A stretch of 54,743 nucleotides of DNA from Syntrophaceae bacterium (GTDB lineage: Bacteria; Desulfobacterota; Syntrophia; Syntrophales; Smithellaceae). The DNA is taken from contig JANXZU010000053.1 of NCBI GenBank assembly GCA_025355345.1, positions 1 to 54,743 of the forward strand, written 5' to 3'. The position numbers were made by a program, and so were the translations under genes. Of the stretch, positions 16,320 through 24,852 are shown in pieces; position 1 is the stretch's first letter; each line of letters starts with the position of its first letter. The notes below the pieces were generated by a model. It was not told the DNA's origin and made no database searches. It worked only from the letters and a program-made list of their open reading frames with translations.

Positions 16320-17686
16320 ATTTTCACCTCCTTTCCAATAAAGAATGCTTTCAAAGTTTGGGCGATAAACTCCTTATTCTGATGGCAATAAGATTTAAAT
16401 ATTGAACCGTTCTGGATTCTGGCTTCATTGGGGCATCCTCCACCACAAAAAAGCGCTGCAGAGCACCTGATACATTCGGGAAGATTAAGGAGATGGCGCT
16501 TGGCATATGTTTCACTTAATCTGAAAAACTTTAGCTTTCCCTGAGAGCATGATCCAATTCGCCTGTTCTTATGCCCGGCTTCTTCATAACAATTATAAAT
16601 ATCCCCAAAGGGGTCAACAATGTAGAATTTATCGCCTCCCAAACCACAGTATCTAACCTTGGGAAGAATTTTTTTTGTCTGCATTTCCAGAAAATTACTC
16701 ATATATCGGAAACTGGAAGGGGGGAGGTTGGTCTTGGCAGAGACCTTTTGAAACATTTGGCAGAAGGTGCCCAAATCTTTAGCTGTGTTTTGTTCACTGG
16801 TGAATGTATTGATGGGCGAAAAATAAATGCCGACCTGTGGGTGACCAAGAAGCTTTTCCTTCTCTAAATATTCAACAAGTTTTCTTGCTGCTTCCAGCCT
16901 GCCGTGATGGATGTGTATCCGAAGTCCTACACCGACTTTCAATTGGATCAGCTGTCTTACAGCGGCAATCATGGCATCAAATGTAGGTTTACCGGACATG
17001 GGTATTCGATTCTCATCATGCATGAGACGATCTCCATCGAAGGTTACCTGTACGCTTTGAATCTTTCCATTTTCCGGGCCAATCAAATCTGTCATTGCAG
17101 ATAAGGCGGTTGCATTGGTTGCGACGATAACTCTGGTGGAAGAATGCTTTTTTGTGTAGGCAAGAATCCGTGATATGGCATCCCTATTGGCGGGAAGCAA
17201 AGGTTCCCCCCCAAACAAGGTGATGGAAAGATTTTTGGGAACCTGTGGGAACAGCAATCGAAAATAATCGGAAAAAAAACTGTCAACAAAATCTCCGCTC
17301 ATTACAGCAGTTTTTGACTTGTCACTTAATGATTTTTGGAAACAATAACTGCAGGAAAGATTGCATTTGTAGGATAGAATGAAGCTAAGATTTCCAAATA
17401 CCTTTTTTTTGTCCAGTTTGGCGCTCTTCTCCGAAATAAGAGTCACCATTTTTCTGAACTCTTCCAGTTCCTTTTTAGGTGTAAAAGTAGTGAGATGCCC
17501 GCGTTTCAAAAGATGCTGTTTTTCTTCGGGGGAAAGAAAAGACAGATCACCTGCATTGGAAATCAGTTGGGCATATTTTGTCGGAACTTGATCGATGCAC
17601 AGCGTTGATCCGTGAAAAAGCAATGAGGTTCCATCACCGATATCAACGGAGTTCAGATAACCGCTGGGGCGTAAATTCTGTCTCAT
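16316..17686 (-). CDS. radical SAM/SPASM peptide maturase
   Basis: A 456-residue enzyme. An N-terminal ~100-residue region (SGYLNSVDIGDGTSLLFHGS, GHLTTFTP) resembles the leader-recognition parts of peptide maturases. The radical SAM core has C108, C112 and C115 in YKCNLSCSYCF and the GGEPLL SAM motif. The C-terminal SPASM domain has cysteines at 347, 366, 380, 405, 408, 414, 418 and 434, enough for two auxiliary clusters, with the family ending CGGGCPNEAR. SPASM enzymes of this layout make thioether or carbon-carbon links in ribosomal peptides; anaerobic sulfatase maturases are the main alternative, but no sulfatase is nearby. The overlapping 65-residue peptide is the obvious substrate. It has its own promoter at 17787-17815. 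Confidence 0.88.
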   Translation of the reverse strand: MRQNLRPSGYLNSVDIGDGTSLLFHGSTLCIDQVPTKYAQLISNAGDLSFLSPEEKQHLLKRGHLTTFTPKKELEEFRKMVTLISEKSAKLDKKKVFGNLSFILSYKCNLSCSYCFQKSLSDKSKTAVMSGDFVDSFFSDYFRLLFPQVPKNLSITLFGGEPLLPANRDAISRILAYTKKHSSTRVIVATNATALSAMTDLIGPENGKIQSVQVTFDGDRLMHDENRIPMSGKPTFDAMIAAVRQLIQLKVGVGLRIHIHHGRLEAARKLVEYLEKEKLLGHPQVGIYFSPINTFTSEQNTAKDLGTFCQMFQKVSAKTNLPPSSFRYMSNFLEMQTKKILPKVRYCGLGGDKFYIVDPFGDIYNCYEEAGHKNRRIGSCSQGKLKFFRLSETYAKRHLLNLPECIRCSAALFCGGGCPNEARIQNGSIFKSYCHQNKEFIAQTLKAFFIGKEVKI

Positions 17687-17997
17687 TTTCCACCTGTTCC
17701 GTTTGGGAATTATTGATATTATTAGAATATTTCTATAATGCCTGAAAAATATTCATTTTGATAAGAACTTGTTTGCTATCTTTTAAAGTATGGCCTTACC
17801 ATGTATTTATGTCAAGGTAAAAATAGGGGAAAACGAGTTGCAAAATACGGGATGTGGTGTCGATGACGGGATAAATGTGCTCAAAAATTAATATTGCCGG
17901 AAGAATTGCACCCGGTTCTTTTTTTGTTATCCTTATTGACTACCGGTTATAAATCTGCTAAATCACTACCGTTTAAATCCAAACATTTTCAATATGG
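17687..17997. other. divergent intergenic region between the peptide locus and the glycan cluster
   Basis: It holds the minus-strand promoter of the radical SAM gene (17787-17815). For the plus-strand PHP gene I see only a poor promoter candidate: TTGACT at 17936-17941 without a good -10 box. No open frame of note and no clear operator. Confidence 0.5.
17787..17815 (-). promoter_or_regulatory. sigma-70 promoter for the radical SAM/peptide locus
   Basis: TTGACA (17815-17810), 17-nt spacer, CATACT (17792-17787) on the minus strand, leaving a leader of about 95 bases before the ATG at 17686. It shares the CCTTGACA context with four other promoters here. Confidence 0.6.
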
Positions 17998-18657
17998 ATG
18001 ATTCAATTGATTGATCTGCATACACATTCCATTTTTAGTGATGGTGACTTAATTCCCACGGAGCTGGCGCAGCGTGCCTATGCCTCCGGATATAAGACAT
18101 TGGCCATTACCGATCACGCCGATTACTCTAATTTTGATTTCATTTTACCCCGGATTATTAAGGTTTGTTTGAAAATATCGGAAAAAGGTAAAATCATGGC
18201 TCTGCCCGGTGTGGAATTAACTCATGTGGATCCCAGTGATATATCGTCACTGGTAAGTGATGTCCGAAAACTGGGGGCAAAAATTATCGTAGTGCATGGA
18301 GAGACGCTGGTTGAGCCTGTTCCGCTCGGTACAAATCTGGCCGCGATCAATGCCGCAGTTGATATTCTTGCCCATCCCGGTCTTATAAATGAAGAAGAAG
18401 TGAAGCTTGCCGTCCAAAAAGGTGTCTGTCTGGAGATTACCACCCGTAGAGGACATGCCTTCAGTAATGGACATGTCGCCCAAATGGCCAGAAAATTTAA
18501 GGCGCAGCTTATTCTAAATAACGATGCTCATGCCCCCTGTGATTTTGTGGGCCGCAAAATGGCGACAAGTATTGCCCATGGCGCCGGTTTGAGTGATGAA
18601 GAGATTGCCGCGATGTTTGAAAATTCGCATAAATTGGTACAGAGGGCATGTGTGTGA
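17998..18657 (+). CDS. PHP-domain phosphoesterase (histidinol-phosphatase-like)
   Basis: A 219-residue PHP-family metal-dependent phosphoesterase. The metal ligands are visible in order: H8 and H10 in DLHTHS, ITDHAD, PGVELTH, VHGE, LAHPG and NNDAHAP. Length and order fit the stand-alone histidinol-phosphatase-like group, but no his gene is near, and the neighbours are sugar and lipid genes, so a sugar- or polyprenyl-phosphate phosphatase role is as likely. It is the first gene of the six-gene cluster; the next gene overlaps it by 10 bases. No clear Shine-Dalgarno sequence is present before the ATG. Confidence 0.88.
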   Translation: MIQLIDLHTHSIFSDGDLIPTELAQRAYASGYKTLAITDHADYSNFDFILPRIIKVCLKISEKGKIMALPGVELTHVDPSDISSLVSDVRKLGAKIIVVHGETLVEPVPLGTNLAAINAAVDILAHPGLINEEEVKLAVQKGVCLEITTRRGHAFSNGHVAQMARKFKAQLILNNDAHAPCDFVGRKMATSIAHGAGLSDEEIAAMFENSHKLVQRACV

Positions 18658-19916
18658 AGAAAAGTTCTAATTCAAGACCGTTAAAAATTTGTCTGCTGAC
18701 ATATAGAGGTAATCCCACTTGTGGTGGCCAGGGTGTTTACATTAAACATTTAAGTAAGGCATTGGTTGATATCGGTCATAGTGTGGATGTAATCTCAGGG
18801 CCTCCTTACCCGAATCTTGATCCCAAAGTAACGTTACATAAGCTCCCCAGCCTTGATCTCTACAATCCTGAACATCTTTTCCGTCCGGAAAAAATTAGTG
18901 ATTTGGCTAGTCCGATTAACATGTATGAATTTTTGAATGTCTGCACCGGCAGCTTTCCGGAGCCTTTCACTTTCGGCGAGCGCGTTTATTCGTATCTGAA
19001 AAAGCACAGAAAAGATTATGACATCGTTCATGATAATCAGTGCCTTTCCTACGGCATTGGCAGGCTGGCCCAAAAGGTCATGCCGACGATTGTTACTATT
19101 CATCATCCAATTACGGTGGATCAGCAGGAAGATTATAAAGTGGCCAAAACATTATTGCAAAAATACCGTGTTTTCCGCTGGTATTCATTTATTCGTATGC
19201 AGATGAAAGTGGCGCGCAAGTTTTCCCATATCGTGACGGTATCAGAATTTACCAAAAAAGATATCGCCAAAGAGTTTTCTCTGGATGAAAATAAATTTCG
19301 TGTGGTTCATAACGGCATCAACAATGAGTATTTTTATCCGGTGCAAAATGGCCTGAGGCCGGAAAATTCCATTATCGTTACCAACAGCGCGGACACGCCC
19401 CTCAAAGGACTTAATTTTCTTTTAGAGGCTGTTGCAGAGATTCGCCAAAAGCAGCCTGTAAAATTAACTGTAATTGGCGAACCGAAGAAAAATGGCATCA
19501 TTGAAAATCTGGTGGCAAAACTGGGCGTGGGCGATATTGTCCACTTTACCGGACGCATAGCCAATGAAGAATTTGCCGATTATTACGCCAAGGCAACGGT
19601 AGCGGTGGTTCCGTCTTTGTATGAAGGTTTTGGCATACCGGCTGCGGAGGCAATGGCTTGCGGAGTTCCACTGATTACAACCAGCGGCGGAGCGCTACCG
19701 GAAGTTGTGGGCAATGCGGGAATGATTGTGCCGCCTGCCGATGCATCCGCCTTATCAAATGCCATAATGCAATTATTGAATAACTCTGATCGAAGGGCAA
19801 AATATGCAAAGGCCGGTTTAGAAAGAGTCAATTCCGTTTTCAGCTGGCCTAAAGCAGCTCAGGAAGTGACTGAAGTTTACAGGGAGGCAATTGATGGTCA
19901 CCATAGATTTTCATGA
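18648..19916 (+). CDS. GT4-family glycosyltransferase
   Basis: A 422-residue GT-B fold enzyme. The N-terminal half has the glycine-rich acceptor-side loop (TCGGQGVYIKHLSKAL). The C-terminal half has the nucleotide-sugar site: SADTPLKGLNFLLEA, then PSLYEGFGIPAAEAMACG containing the E-x7-E motif typical of retaining GT4 enzymes, and SGGALPEVVG. Donor and acceptor sugars are not readable. The start overlaps the end of the PHP gene and its own end overlaps the methyltransferase start by 23 bases, so the three are translationally coupled. Confidence 0.93.
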   Translation: MCVKKSSNSRPLKICLLTYRGNPTCGGQGVYIKHLSKALVDIGHSVDVISGPPYPNLDPKVTLHKLPSLDLYNPEHLFRPEKISDLASPINMYEFLNVCTGSFPEPFTFGERVYSYLKKHRKDYDIVHDNQCLSYGIGRLAQKVMPTIVTIHHPITVDQQEDYKVAKTLLQKYRVFRWYSFIRMQMKVARKFSHIVTVSEFTKKDIAKEFSLDENKFRVVHNGINNEYFYPVQNGLRPENSIIVTNSADTPLKGLNFLLEAVAEIRQKQPVKLTVIGEPKKNGIIENLVAKLGVGDIVHFTGRIANEEFADYYAKATVAVVPSLYEGFGIPAAEAMACGVPLITTSGGALPEVVGNAGMIVPPADASALSNAIMQLLNNSDRRAKYAKAGLERVNSVFSWPKAAQEVTEVYREAIDGHHRFS

Positions 19917-20595
19917 TCTGAAATTAAAACCGGGTAGTCTTGTTCTGGACGCCGGATGCGGTGGTGGCAGACATTTGCGGGCGCTGGCGAAAATTCCGGA
20001 TTTAAACATTATCGGGATAGACAGAAGTTGTTCTGATTTGAATGATGCCCTGAAGGGTTTAAGAAATATGCCTGACGCTTTATCCGATAATTATCTGGTA
20101 AGCCGTGCCGACATTAAAACTTTGCCTTTTGCTTCCGCTTCTTTTGATTGTGTTATTTGCTCGGAAGTATTAGAACATATTGATGAACATGAAAACGCCC
20201 TTAAAGAATTAGTGCGCATTCTTAAGCCGCAGGGTGATCTTGTGGTTAGCGTACCGCGATATTTTTCTGAAAAAATATGTTGGCTGATTTCTACCGCTTA
20301 TTATAACGAAGAAGGCGGGCACATCCGCATTTATAAAAAGAAAAAGCTGCAAAAAATGCTGACTAAACAAGGCATAAAATGCTGGAAAATTAATTACAAG
20401 CACGCTCTCCATGTGCCTTACTGGTGGCTGAAGTGCCTGGTTGGGTTGAAAAATGAAAAGAACGTGCTGATCAGATATTATAAAAAATTTCTGGAATGGG
20501 ATATAATGTGTAAGCCTCAGTTTGTAAGGTTTATAGAGGAATTATTAAACCCGGTTATCGGGAAGAGTATCGTATTCTATCTTAAAAAAGGTTGA
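19894..20595 (+). CDS. class I SAM-dependent methyltransferase
   Basis: A 233-residue Rossmann-fold methyltransferase of the Methyltransf_11 type. Motif I is VLDAGCGGGRHL, motif II ends in IGIDRS, and FDCVICSEVLEHI is the post-motif region that defines the family. The C-terminal ~90 residues are basic and aromatic and may contact a membrane or lipid. I chose the ATG at 19894 because GGGAGGC lies six bases upstream. It overlaps the glycosyltransferase and is followed after four bases by the toroid-fold gene. The substrate is probably the product of this cluster. Confidence 0.9.
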   Translation: MVTIDFHDLKLKPGSLVLDAGCGGGRHLRALAKIPDLNIIGIDRSCSDLNDALKGLRNMPDALSDNYLVSRADIKTLPFASASFDCVICSEVLEHIDEHENALKELVRILKPQGDLVVSVPRYFSEKICWLISTAYYNEEGGHIRIYKKKKLQKMLTKQGIKCWKINYKHALHVPYWWLKCLVGLKNEKNVLIRYYKKFLEWDIMCKPQFVRFIEELLNPVIGKSIVFYLKKG

Positions 20596-20599
20596 TGAA

Positions 20600-21628
20600 A
20601 TGGATGTAAACCTGTCTTTTAGCGAAGAAATTAAACCGATTTGCGTGGAGAAAATCGCCACATTTATTTTATCCATGCAAAAAGAAAACGGCGAAATACC
20701 ATGGTCTATTGGTGGCAAGACAGATCCCTGGGATCATATCGAAAGCGCGATGGGGCTTAGCATCGCCGGATTTTACGCGGAGTCCGAACGCGCATATCAG
20801 TGGCTGGTTGCGACGCAGCTTGCAGACGGCAGCTGGTGGTCCGAAATTAAAGAGGGGCAGATAATAAATTCCACCAAGGAAACAAACTTTTCTGCGTATA
20901 TCGCTGTTGGTGTGCTTCAACATTATCTCATTACAAATAATATTGATTTCCTGCATTCTATGTGGAGCAGTGTTTCAAAAGGTATCCAGTTTGCGATCAA
21001 TATGCAGGCTCCGGGGGGTGAAATATACTGGGCAAGAAATTCCGCAGGCGTTATTGATAAAATGTCCCTGTTGACAGGTTGCAGCTCCATTTACATGAGT
21101 ATTAAATGCGCGCTGGAAATCGCCAGGATTCTGGGTAAAAAAAGACCAAGCTGGCTTAAAGCAAAAGATTCCCTGGGAGAGGCGATTAAAAACCGGCCTG
21201 ATCTTTTCAATATGATCAAATCCCGTTACTCCATGGATTGGTATTATCCGATTTTATGTGGCGCTGTAAAGGGCAAGGAAGCAAAAAAACGCATTGACCA
21301 TCACTGGGATAAATTTGTTGTGCCGGAATGGGGAGTGCGTTGTGTCTGCGATCGTCCATGGGTGACAATGGCGGAAACGGCAGAGTTTATTTTAACGCTC
21401 ACTGCCATTGAAGATTATTCCAGAGCAAAAGCTGTATTTAGCTGGCTTGGCGATAAAAGATATGCTGACGGTTCTTACTGGATGGGTGTGACATTTCCGG
21501 ATAGTGTGATCTGGCCGGAAGAAAAAACAGGCTGGACAGCGGCGGCAGTTCTTTTGGCATGGGACGCGATAAACTCTGTAACACCGGCAGCAAAACTTTT
21601 TAGTCATCAATATTGGCAAGATCGCTAA
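20600..21628 (+). CDS. alpha/alpha-toroid (prenyltransferase/squalene-cyclase-like) protein
   Basis: A 342-residue protein with repeats of the terpenoid-cyclase/prenyltransferase toroid type, seen in segments such as WLVATQLADGSWW (the QW-like repeat), GVLQHYLIT, MAETAEFILTLTAIED, WLGDKRYADGSYWMG and KTGWTAAAVLLAWDAI. It lacks the DxDD or zinc-binding motifs that would prove cyclase or prenyltransferase activity, so it may only bind a prenyl or glycan chain. It lies in the cluster four bases after the methyltransferase. Databases often label such proteins prenyltransferase; I regard the activity as unknown. Confidence 0.7.
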   Translation: MDVNLSFSEEIKPICVEKIATFILSMQKENGEIPWSIGGKTDPWDHIESAMGLSIAGFYAESERAYQWLVATQLADGSWWSEIKEGQIINSTKETNFSAYIAVGVLQHYLITNNIDFLHSMWSSVSKGIQFAINMQAPGGEIYWARNSAGVIDKMSLLTGCSSIYMSIKCALEIARILGKKRPSWLKAKDSLGEAIKNRPDLFNMIKSRYSMDWYYPILCGAVKGKEAKKRIDHHWDKFVVPEWGVRCVCDRPWVTMAETAEFILTLTAIEDYSRAKAVFSWLGDKRYADGSYWMGVTFPDSVIWPEEKTGWTAAAVLLAWDAINSVTPAAKLFSHQYWQDR

Positions 21629-21696
21629 TAGAAATCTACCGCAAAAAAACCTGCTTCTTCTAACGGTTTTCTTGTATTAAATTTTAAATAAATTCT

Positions 21697-22437
21697 TTGG
21701 AAAAGAGTAGAAAATTGCAGCAGGATCATCGTCCCTATTACATCAAGCGGTTAAGTCACAAATTTGAAAAGTGGTATGCCGAACACTACCTGGCTCCGCA
21801 ATGTGAATATTTTGGCAGCAATATGGTTTTTATGAAGCCATGGTATATGGAAATATTCGGCTGGCCGATTTGTATCGGCGACTATACAACATTGATTGCC
21901 ACAACAGATAAACGCCTCAGACTCACTGCCTGGATGGCAGACGGGAAATCGGGTAAAGTTCAAATCGGCAAACATTGCCTGATTTGTCCGGGGACAAGGA
22001 TTATGTCCGCCACGGAAATTACGATAGGTGACGATTGTATGATAGCGCAAAATGCCTGTATTACCGATGCTGACTGGCATGATATTTATGACCGCAGTCA
22101 GCCGATTGGGAAAACTGAAGCTATTCAGATAGGTAATAATGTGTGGGTTGGCGATAGTGCGATAATAAGTAAAGGAGTTCATATCGGCGATAATGCCGTT
22201 ATCGGGGCAGGCTCAATCGTGGTGAAGGATATTCCCGCAAACGCCATTGCAGCCGGAAACCCCGCATCTGTGATAAAATATCTTGATGCGGACAAACCGA
22301 TAATATCAAGATCGCAGTGGATGGCTGATCCCAAGCGGCTTGCCGAATATTTTGACACTGTCGAACGGATAATGCGGGAAGGAAATTCACTGTTTGCGTG
22401 GTTTAGATCAATGCTGTTCCCGCGCAAAGGAGATTAA
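21697..22437 (+). CDS. left-handed beta-helix (hexapeptide-repeat) acyltransferase
   Basis: A 246-residue protein of the maltose/galactoside-acetyltransferase or WbbJ type. Residues ~80-195 contain the hexapeptide coils, for example VQIGKHCLICPG, IGDDCMIAQNACI, IQIGNNVWVGDSAII and VHIGDNAVIGAGSIV, ending in the usual IAAGNPASVIKYL. It should transfer an acetyl or other acyl group to a sugar. The N-terminal ~75 residues and the C-terminal ~45 residues are extensions outside the helix. The start codon is TTG at 21697 (another TTG at 21715 is possible); neither has a strong Shine-Dalgarno sequence. The gap to the upstream gene is 68 bases, the largest in the cluster. Confidence 0.85.
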   Translation: MEKSRKLQQDHRPYYIKRLSHKFEKWYAEHYLAPQCEYFGSNMVFMKPWYMEIFGWPICIGDYTTLIATTDKRLRLTAWMADGKSGKVQIGKHCLICPGTRIMSATEITIGDDCMIAQNACITDADWHDIYDRSQPIGKTEAIQIGNNVWVGDSAIISKGVHIGDNAVIGAGSIVVKDIPANAIAAGNPASVIKYLDADKPIISRSQWMADPKRLAEYFDTVERIMREGNSLFAWFRSMLFPRKGD

Positions 22438-22439
22438 AG

Positions 22440-24011
22440 TTGCGCGTTGCCATTATTGCCGCACCATATCCACTGGAAGAATTTCCCTCACCGCCTTTAG
22501 GAATCGCTTATGTCGCCGCGGCATTTGAAGCGGCCGGTTGTGAAGTGCGCATTTTTGATTACATTGTTTCTCACTATTCCAAAGAAAAACTATCCGCTCA
22601 ATTGGCCGAATTTCAGCCTGACGCTGTTGGTGTTGGTTGCGTCACGATGAACTTTTATGATGCGCAACAAATTATTTCCGATGTAAAAAACTGCAATCCG
22701 GAAATTATCACCATGATGGGCGGCCCGCATGTATCATTCACAGCGGAAGAAACTCTGCGCAATTATCCGGAAATAGATTTAATTTTTATCGGCGAGGCGG
22801 ATGATACTGTCATTGAATTTGCACCGCTTCTAAAGCAGAAAAACAAATGGCGCAATATCAGCGGTATTGTTTATAGGCAGGGTGATGAAATCGTTAATAA
22901 CGGTAAAAGAGATTTCATTATGGATGTGGATCGCATACCAATGCCTGGTAGGCATTTGTTGCCAATATCTCGCTATCGGGCACTTGGCTACCCAGTCAGC
23001 ATAATTACCGGTCGTGGTTGTCCCCATTCATGTATTTTTTGTCTGGGGCGGAAGATGGTCGGCTCAAAAGTGCGTCGCCGCAATCCTCAATTGGTTCTCG
23101 ATGAAATACAACAGATTATCAATTTAGGTTTCGAACGTATAAATATTGCCGATGATCTTTTTGCTTCCGATGCACAGCGCGTAAAAGAAATCTGCAATGG
23201 AATAAAGGAACGAAATTTAAAGTTTATCTGGAGCGCCTTTGCACGCGTAGATACAGTCAATCAAGAAATGTTTGATGCCATGGCTGCAGCGGGTTGCGAT
23301 AGTATCAGTTTTGGTGTGGAATCAGGCAATCCGGAAATGCTCAAAAGAATAAAGAAGGGGATAAAACGAGAACAAGTCGTGCAGGCCGTAAAGATGTGCC
23401 ATCAGGCAGGGATGATTGCTCACGCTTCTTTTATGGTCGGTCTGCCTGGTGAAACGAAAGAAACATTGAAGCAGACAGCCGACTTTGCGGCCTCTTTGAA
23501 TGTACTTTTTGGCTATCACTATTTAGCGCCTTTTCCCGGTACGACATTGTGTGAGAAAGTGGGAGATTACGATCTTGAAATATTAACAAGGGATTGGGCA
23601 AAATACGACGCTAATGACGCTATCGTGAAAACGTCAGCTCTGCAACCGCAAAATATACGCGATTTTGTAGCTTTATACGATACGGCGATGAATGGCTATT
23701 GGCAGAAGATGCTGGACGGATATAGCAGCGGTACGAATACGTCTCTGGACAATATGCGAGTGGAAGGCCACTGGCGAATGAATTTAACTTATAAAATACT
23801 CAAAGATGACCTGATCGAGAAACACGGTTTTATCAAACCGGATTTATCTGAAGGTTCTAAAGACAGAGCGCTAAAAGAACTGGGAAGCAGAATTACTGCC
23901 TGCACAAATGCTGAAGCACGCGTAGTGGAAAGCGCTTTGAGTGATTTTGCCAATCGTGGTTATCTGAAGGTCGAGGCTAAAGAAAAAGGGTGTATCTGGG
24001 TGTGGTCCTGA
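22440..24011 (+). CDS. B12-binding-domain radical SAM protein
   Basis: A 523-residue enzyme of the cobalamin-dependent radical SAM class (BchE/HpnJ-like). Residues 1-140 are a B12-binding Rossmann domain (SPPLGIAYVAAAFEAAGCEV, MMGGPHVSFTAEETL) without the DxHxxG lower ligand, which is usual in this class. The radical SAM cysteines are in RGCPHSCIFC near residue 200. FGVESGNPEMLKRIKKG and MVGLPGET are family motifs. A C-terminal ~130-residue domain is variable and may recognise the substrate. Such enzymes often methylate or rearrange unactivated carbons in lipids and natural products. The TTG start has AAGGAGA at eight bases. It is the last plus-strand gene of the cluster. Confidence 0.88.
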   Translation: MRVAIIAAPYPLEEFPSPPLGIAYVAAAFEAAGCEVRIFDYIVSHYSKEKLSAQLAEFQPDAVGVGCVTMNFYDAQQIISDVKNCNPEIITMMGGPHVSFTAEETLRNYPEIDLIFIGEADDTVIEFAPLLKQKNKWRNISGIVYRQGDEIVNNGKRDFIMDVDRIPMPGRHLLPISRYRALGYPVSIITGRGCPHSCIFCLGRKMVGSKVRRRNPQLVLDEIQQIINLGFERINIADDLFASDAQRVKEICNGIKERNLKFIWSAFARVDTVNQEMFDAMAAAGCDSISFGVESGNPEMLKRIKKGIKREQVVQAVKMCHQAGMIAHASFMVGLPGETKETLKQTADFAASLNVLFGYHYLAPFPGTTLCEKVGDYDLEILTRDWAKYDANDAIVKTSALQPQNIRDFVALYDTAMNGYWQKMLDGYSSGTNTSLDNMRVEGHWRMNLTYKILKDDLIEKHGFIKPDLSEGSKDRALKELGSRITACTNAEARVVESALSDFANRGYLKVEAKEKGCIWVWS

Positions 24012-24046
24012 TTAATGCCATTTAAAATACTGGTATGTTGGTTTTA

Positions 24047-24712
24047 TCATCGTAGAGAATGGTCGCGACCGATTTCCTGCTGTTTGCGTTTTAAAATTCC
24101 CAGAGATTTATACAAAGGCAATTCCTCGTAATGTTCTGAACCTATCGCTCTGCGGTAAACCTGATAAGGCGCCTGACCGCCCTGGGCGGGATCGGGGAAA
24201 ATATCATGGAACAAAAGATAGCCACCGACAATTAAATGTTTTGACCATATTTTATAATCGTTAAGTACGGATTCATAGGAATGGCTGCCGTCAATGAATA
24301 TGAGGCTAAGGGGTGTTTGCCAAATTCGTCCCACTATTTCTGATCGGCCTATAACAGGAATTACTGCATTTTCCAGATTAAAATACTCGATGGTTTTGCG
24401 AAATAAGGGTAGCGTGTCTATCTTTCCCGTTTCTTTATCCATTAAATCAGGATCGAAATATTCCTGGCCCGGCTGCTGCTCTTCAGAGCCTGTATGGTGA
24501 TCAAGAGAAAATAAAACAGAGTTATTTTCCTTGCAGGCAGTACCCAGATATATTGCCGATTTCCCGCAATAACTGCCGATTTCCAGACACGGAGCTATCT
24601 TGCTTGCGGTGTGCGCCAGGTTATAAAGCCTATTAGCTTCTTCCTCATCCAAAAAACCTTTTATCTCGGCTGCTCTTACTTTATCTATTTTCAAAGGGAC
24701 TTCTCTCAACAA
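24047..24712 (-). CDS. class I methyltransferase (Methyltransf_24/CmcI-like)
   Basis: A 221-residue protein with the motif I variant CLEIGSYCGKSAIYLG, SLDHHTGSEE as motif II and IDGSHSYESVLNDYKIW followed by GGYLLFHDI, the signature of the Methyltransf_24 family. These act on glycans, antibiotics and other small molecules. It is convergent with the B12 radical SAM gene (35-base gap) and may serve the same product, although it is transcribed separately. The start is a TTG with no clear Shine-Dalgarno sequence; another TTG a few codons later is possible. Confidence 0.85.
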   Translation of the reverse strand: MLREVPLKIDKVRAAEIKGFLDEEEANRLYNLAHTASKIAPCLEIGSYCGKSAIYLGTACKENNSVLFSLDHHTGSEEQQPGQEYFDPDLMDKETGKIDTLPLFRKTIEYFNLENAVIPVIGRSEIVGRIWQTPLSLIFIDGSHSYESVLNDYKIWSKHLIVGGYLLFHDIFPDPAQGGQAPYQVYRRAIGSEHYEELPLYKSLGILKRKQQEIGRDHSLR

Positions 24713-24852
24713 ATTATATTTTTCTGTCTATTAAACTGCCCGTGATTAAAAATCAAGATTATTTTGCAAACAAAAATATTGCACCAATTTCGTACAATTG
24801 TGATACAATTTAAAGAAGTAAGATATTGTGAATCAGGTCGAGATTGTTTAAC

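Noticed and set aside
17834..17887. 17-codon plus-strand frame with one Cys before the PHP gene, considered as a second peptide precursor
   Set aside because: Too short, starts with TTG without ribosome-binding site, on the opposite strand from the maturase.
17936..17964. Promoter for the PHP gene cluster (TTGACT)
   Set aside because: No -10 box better than three of six bases at 16-18 nt spacing.
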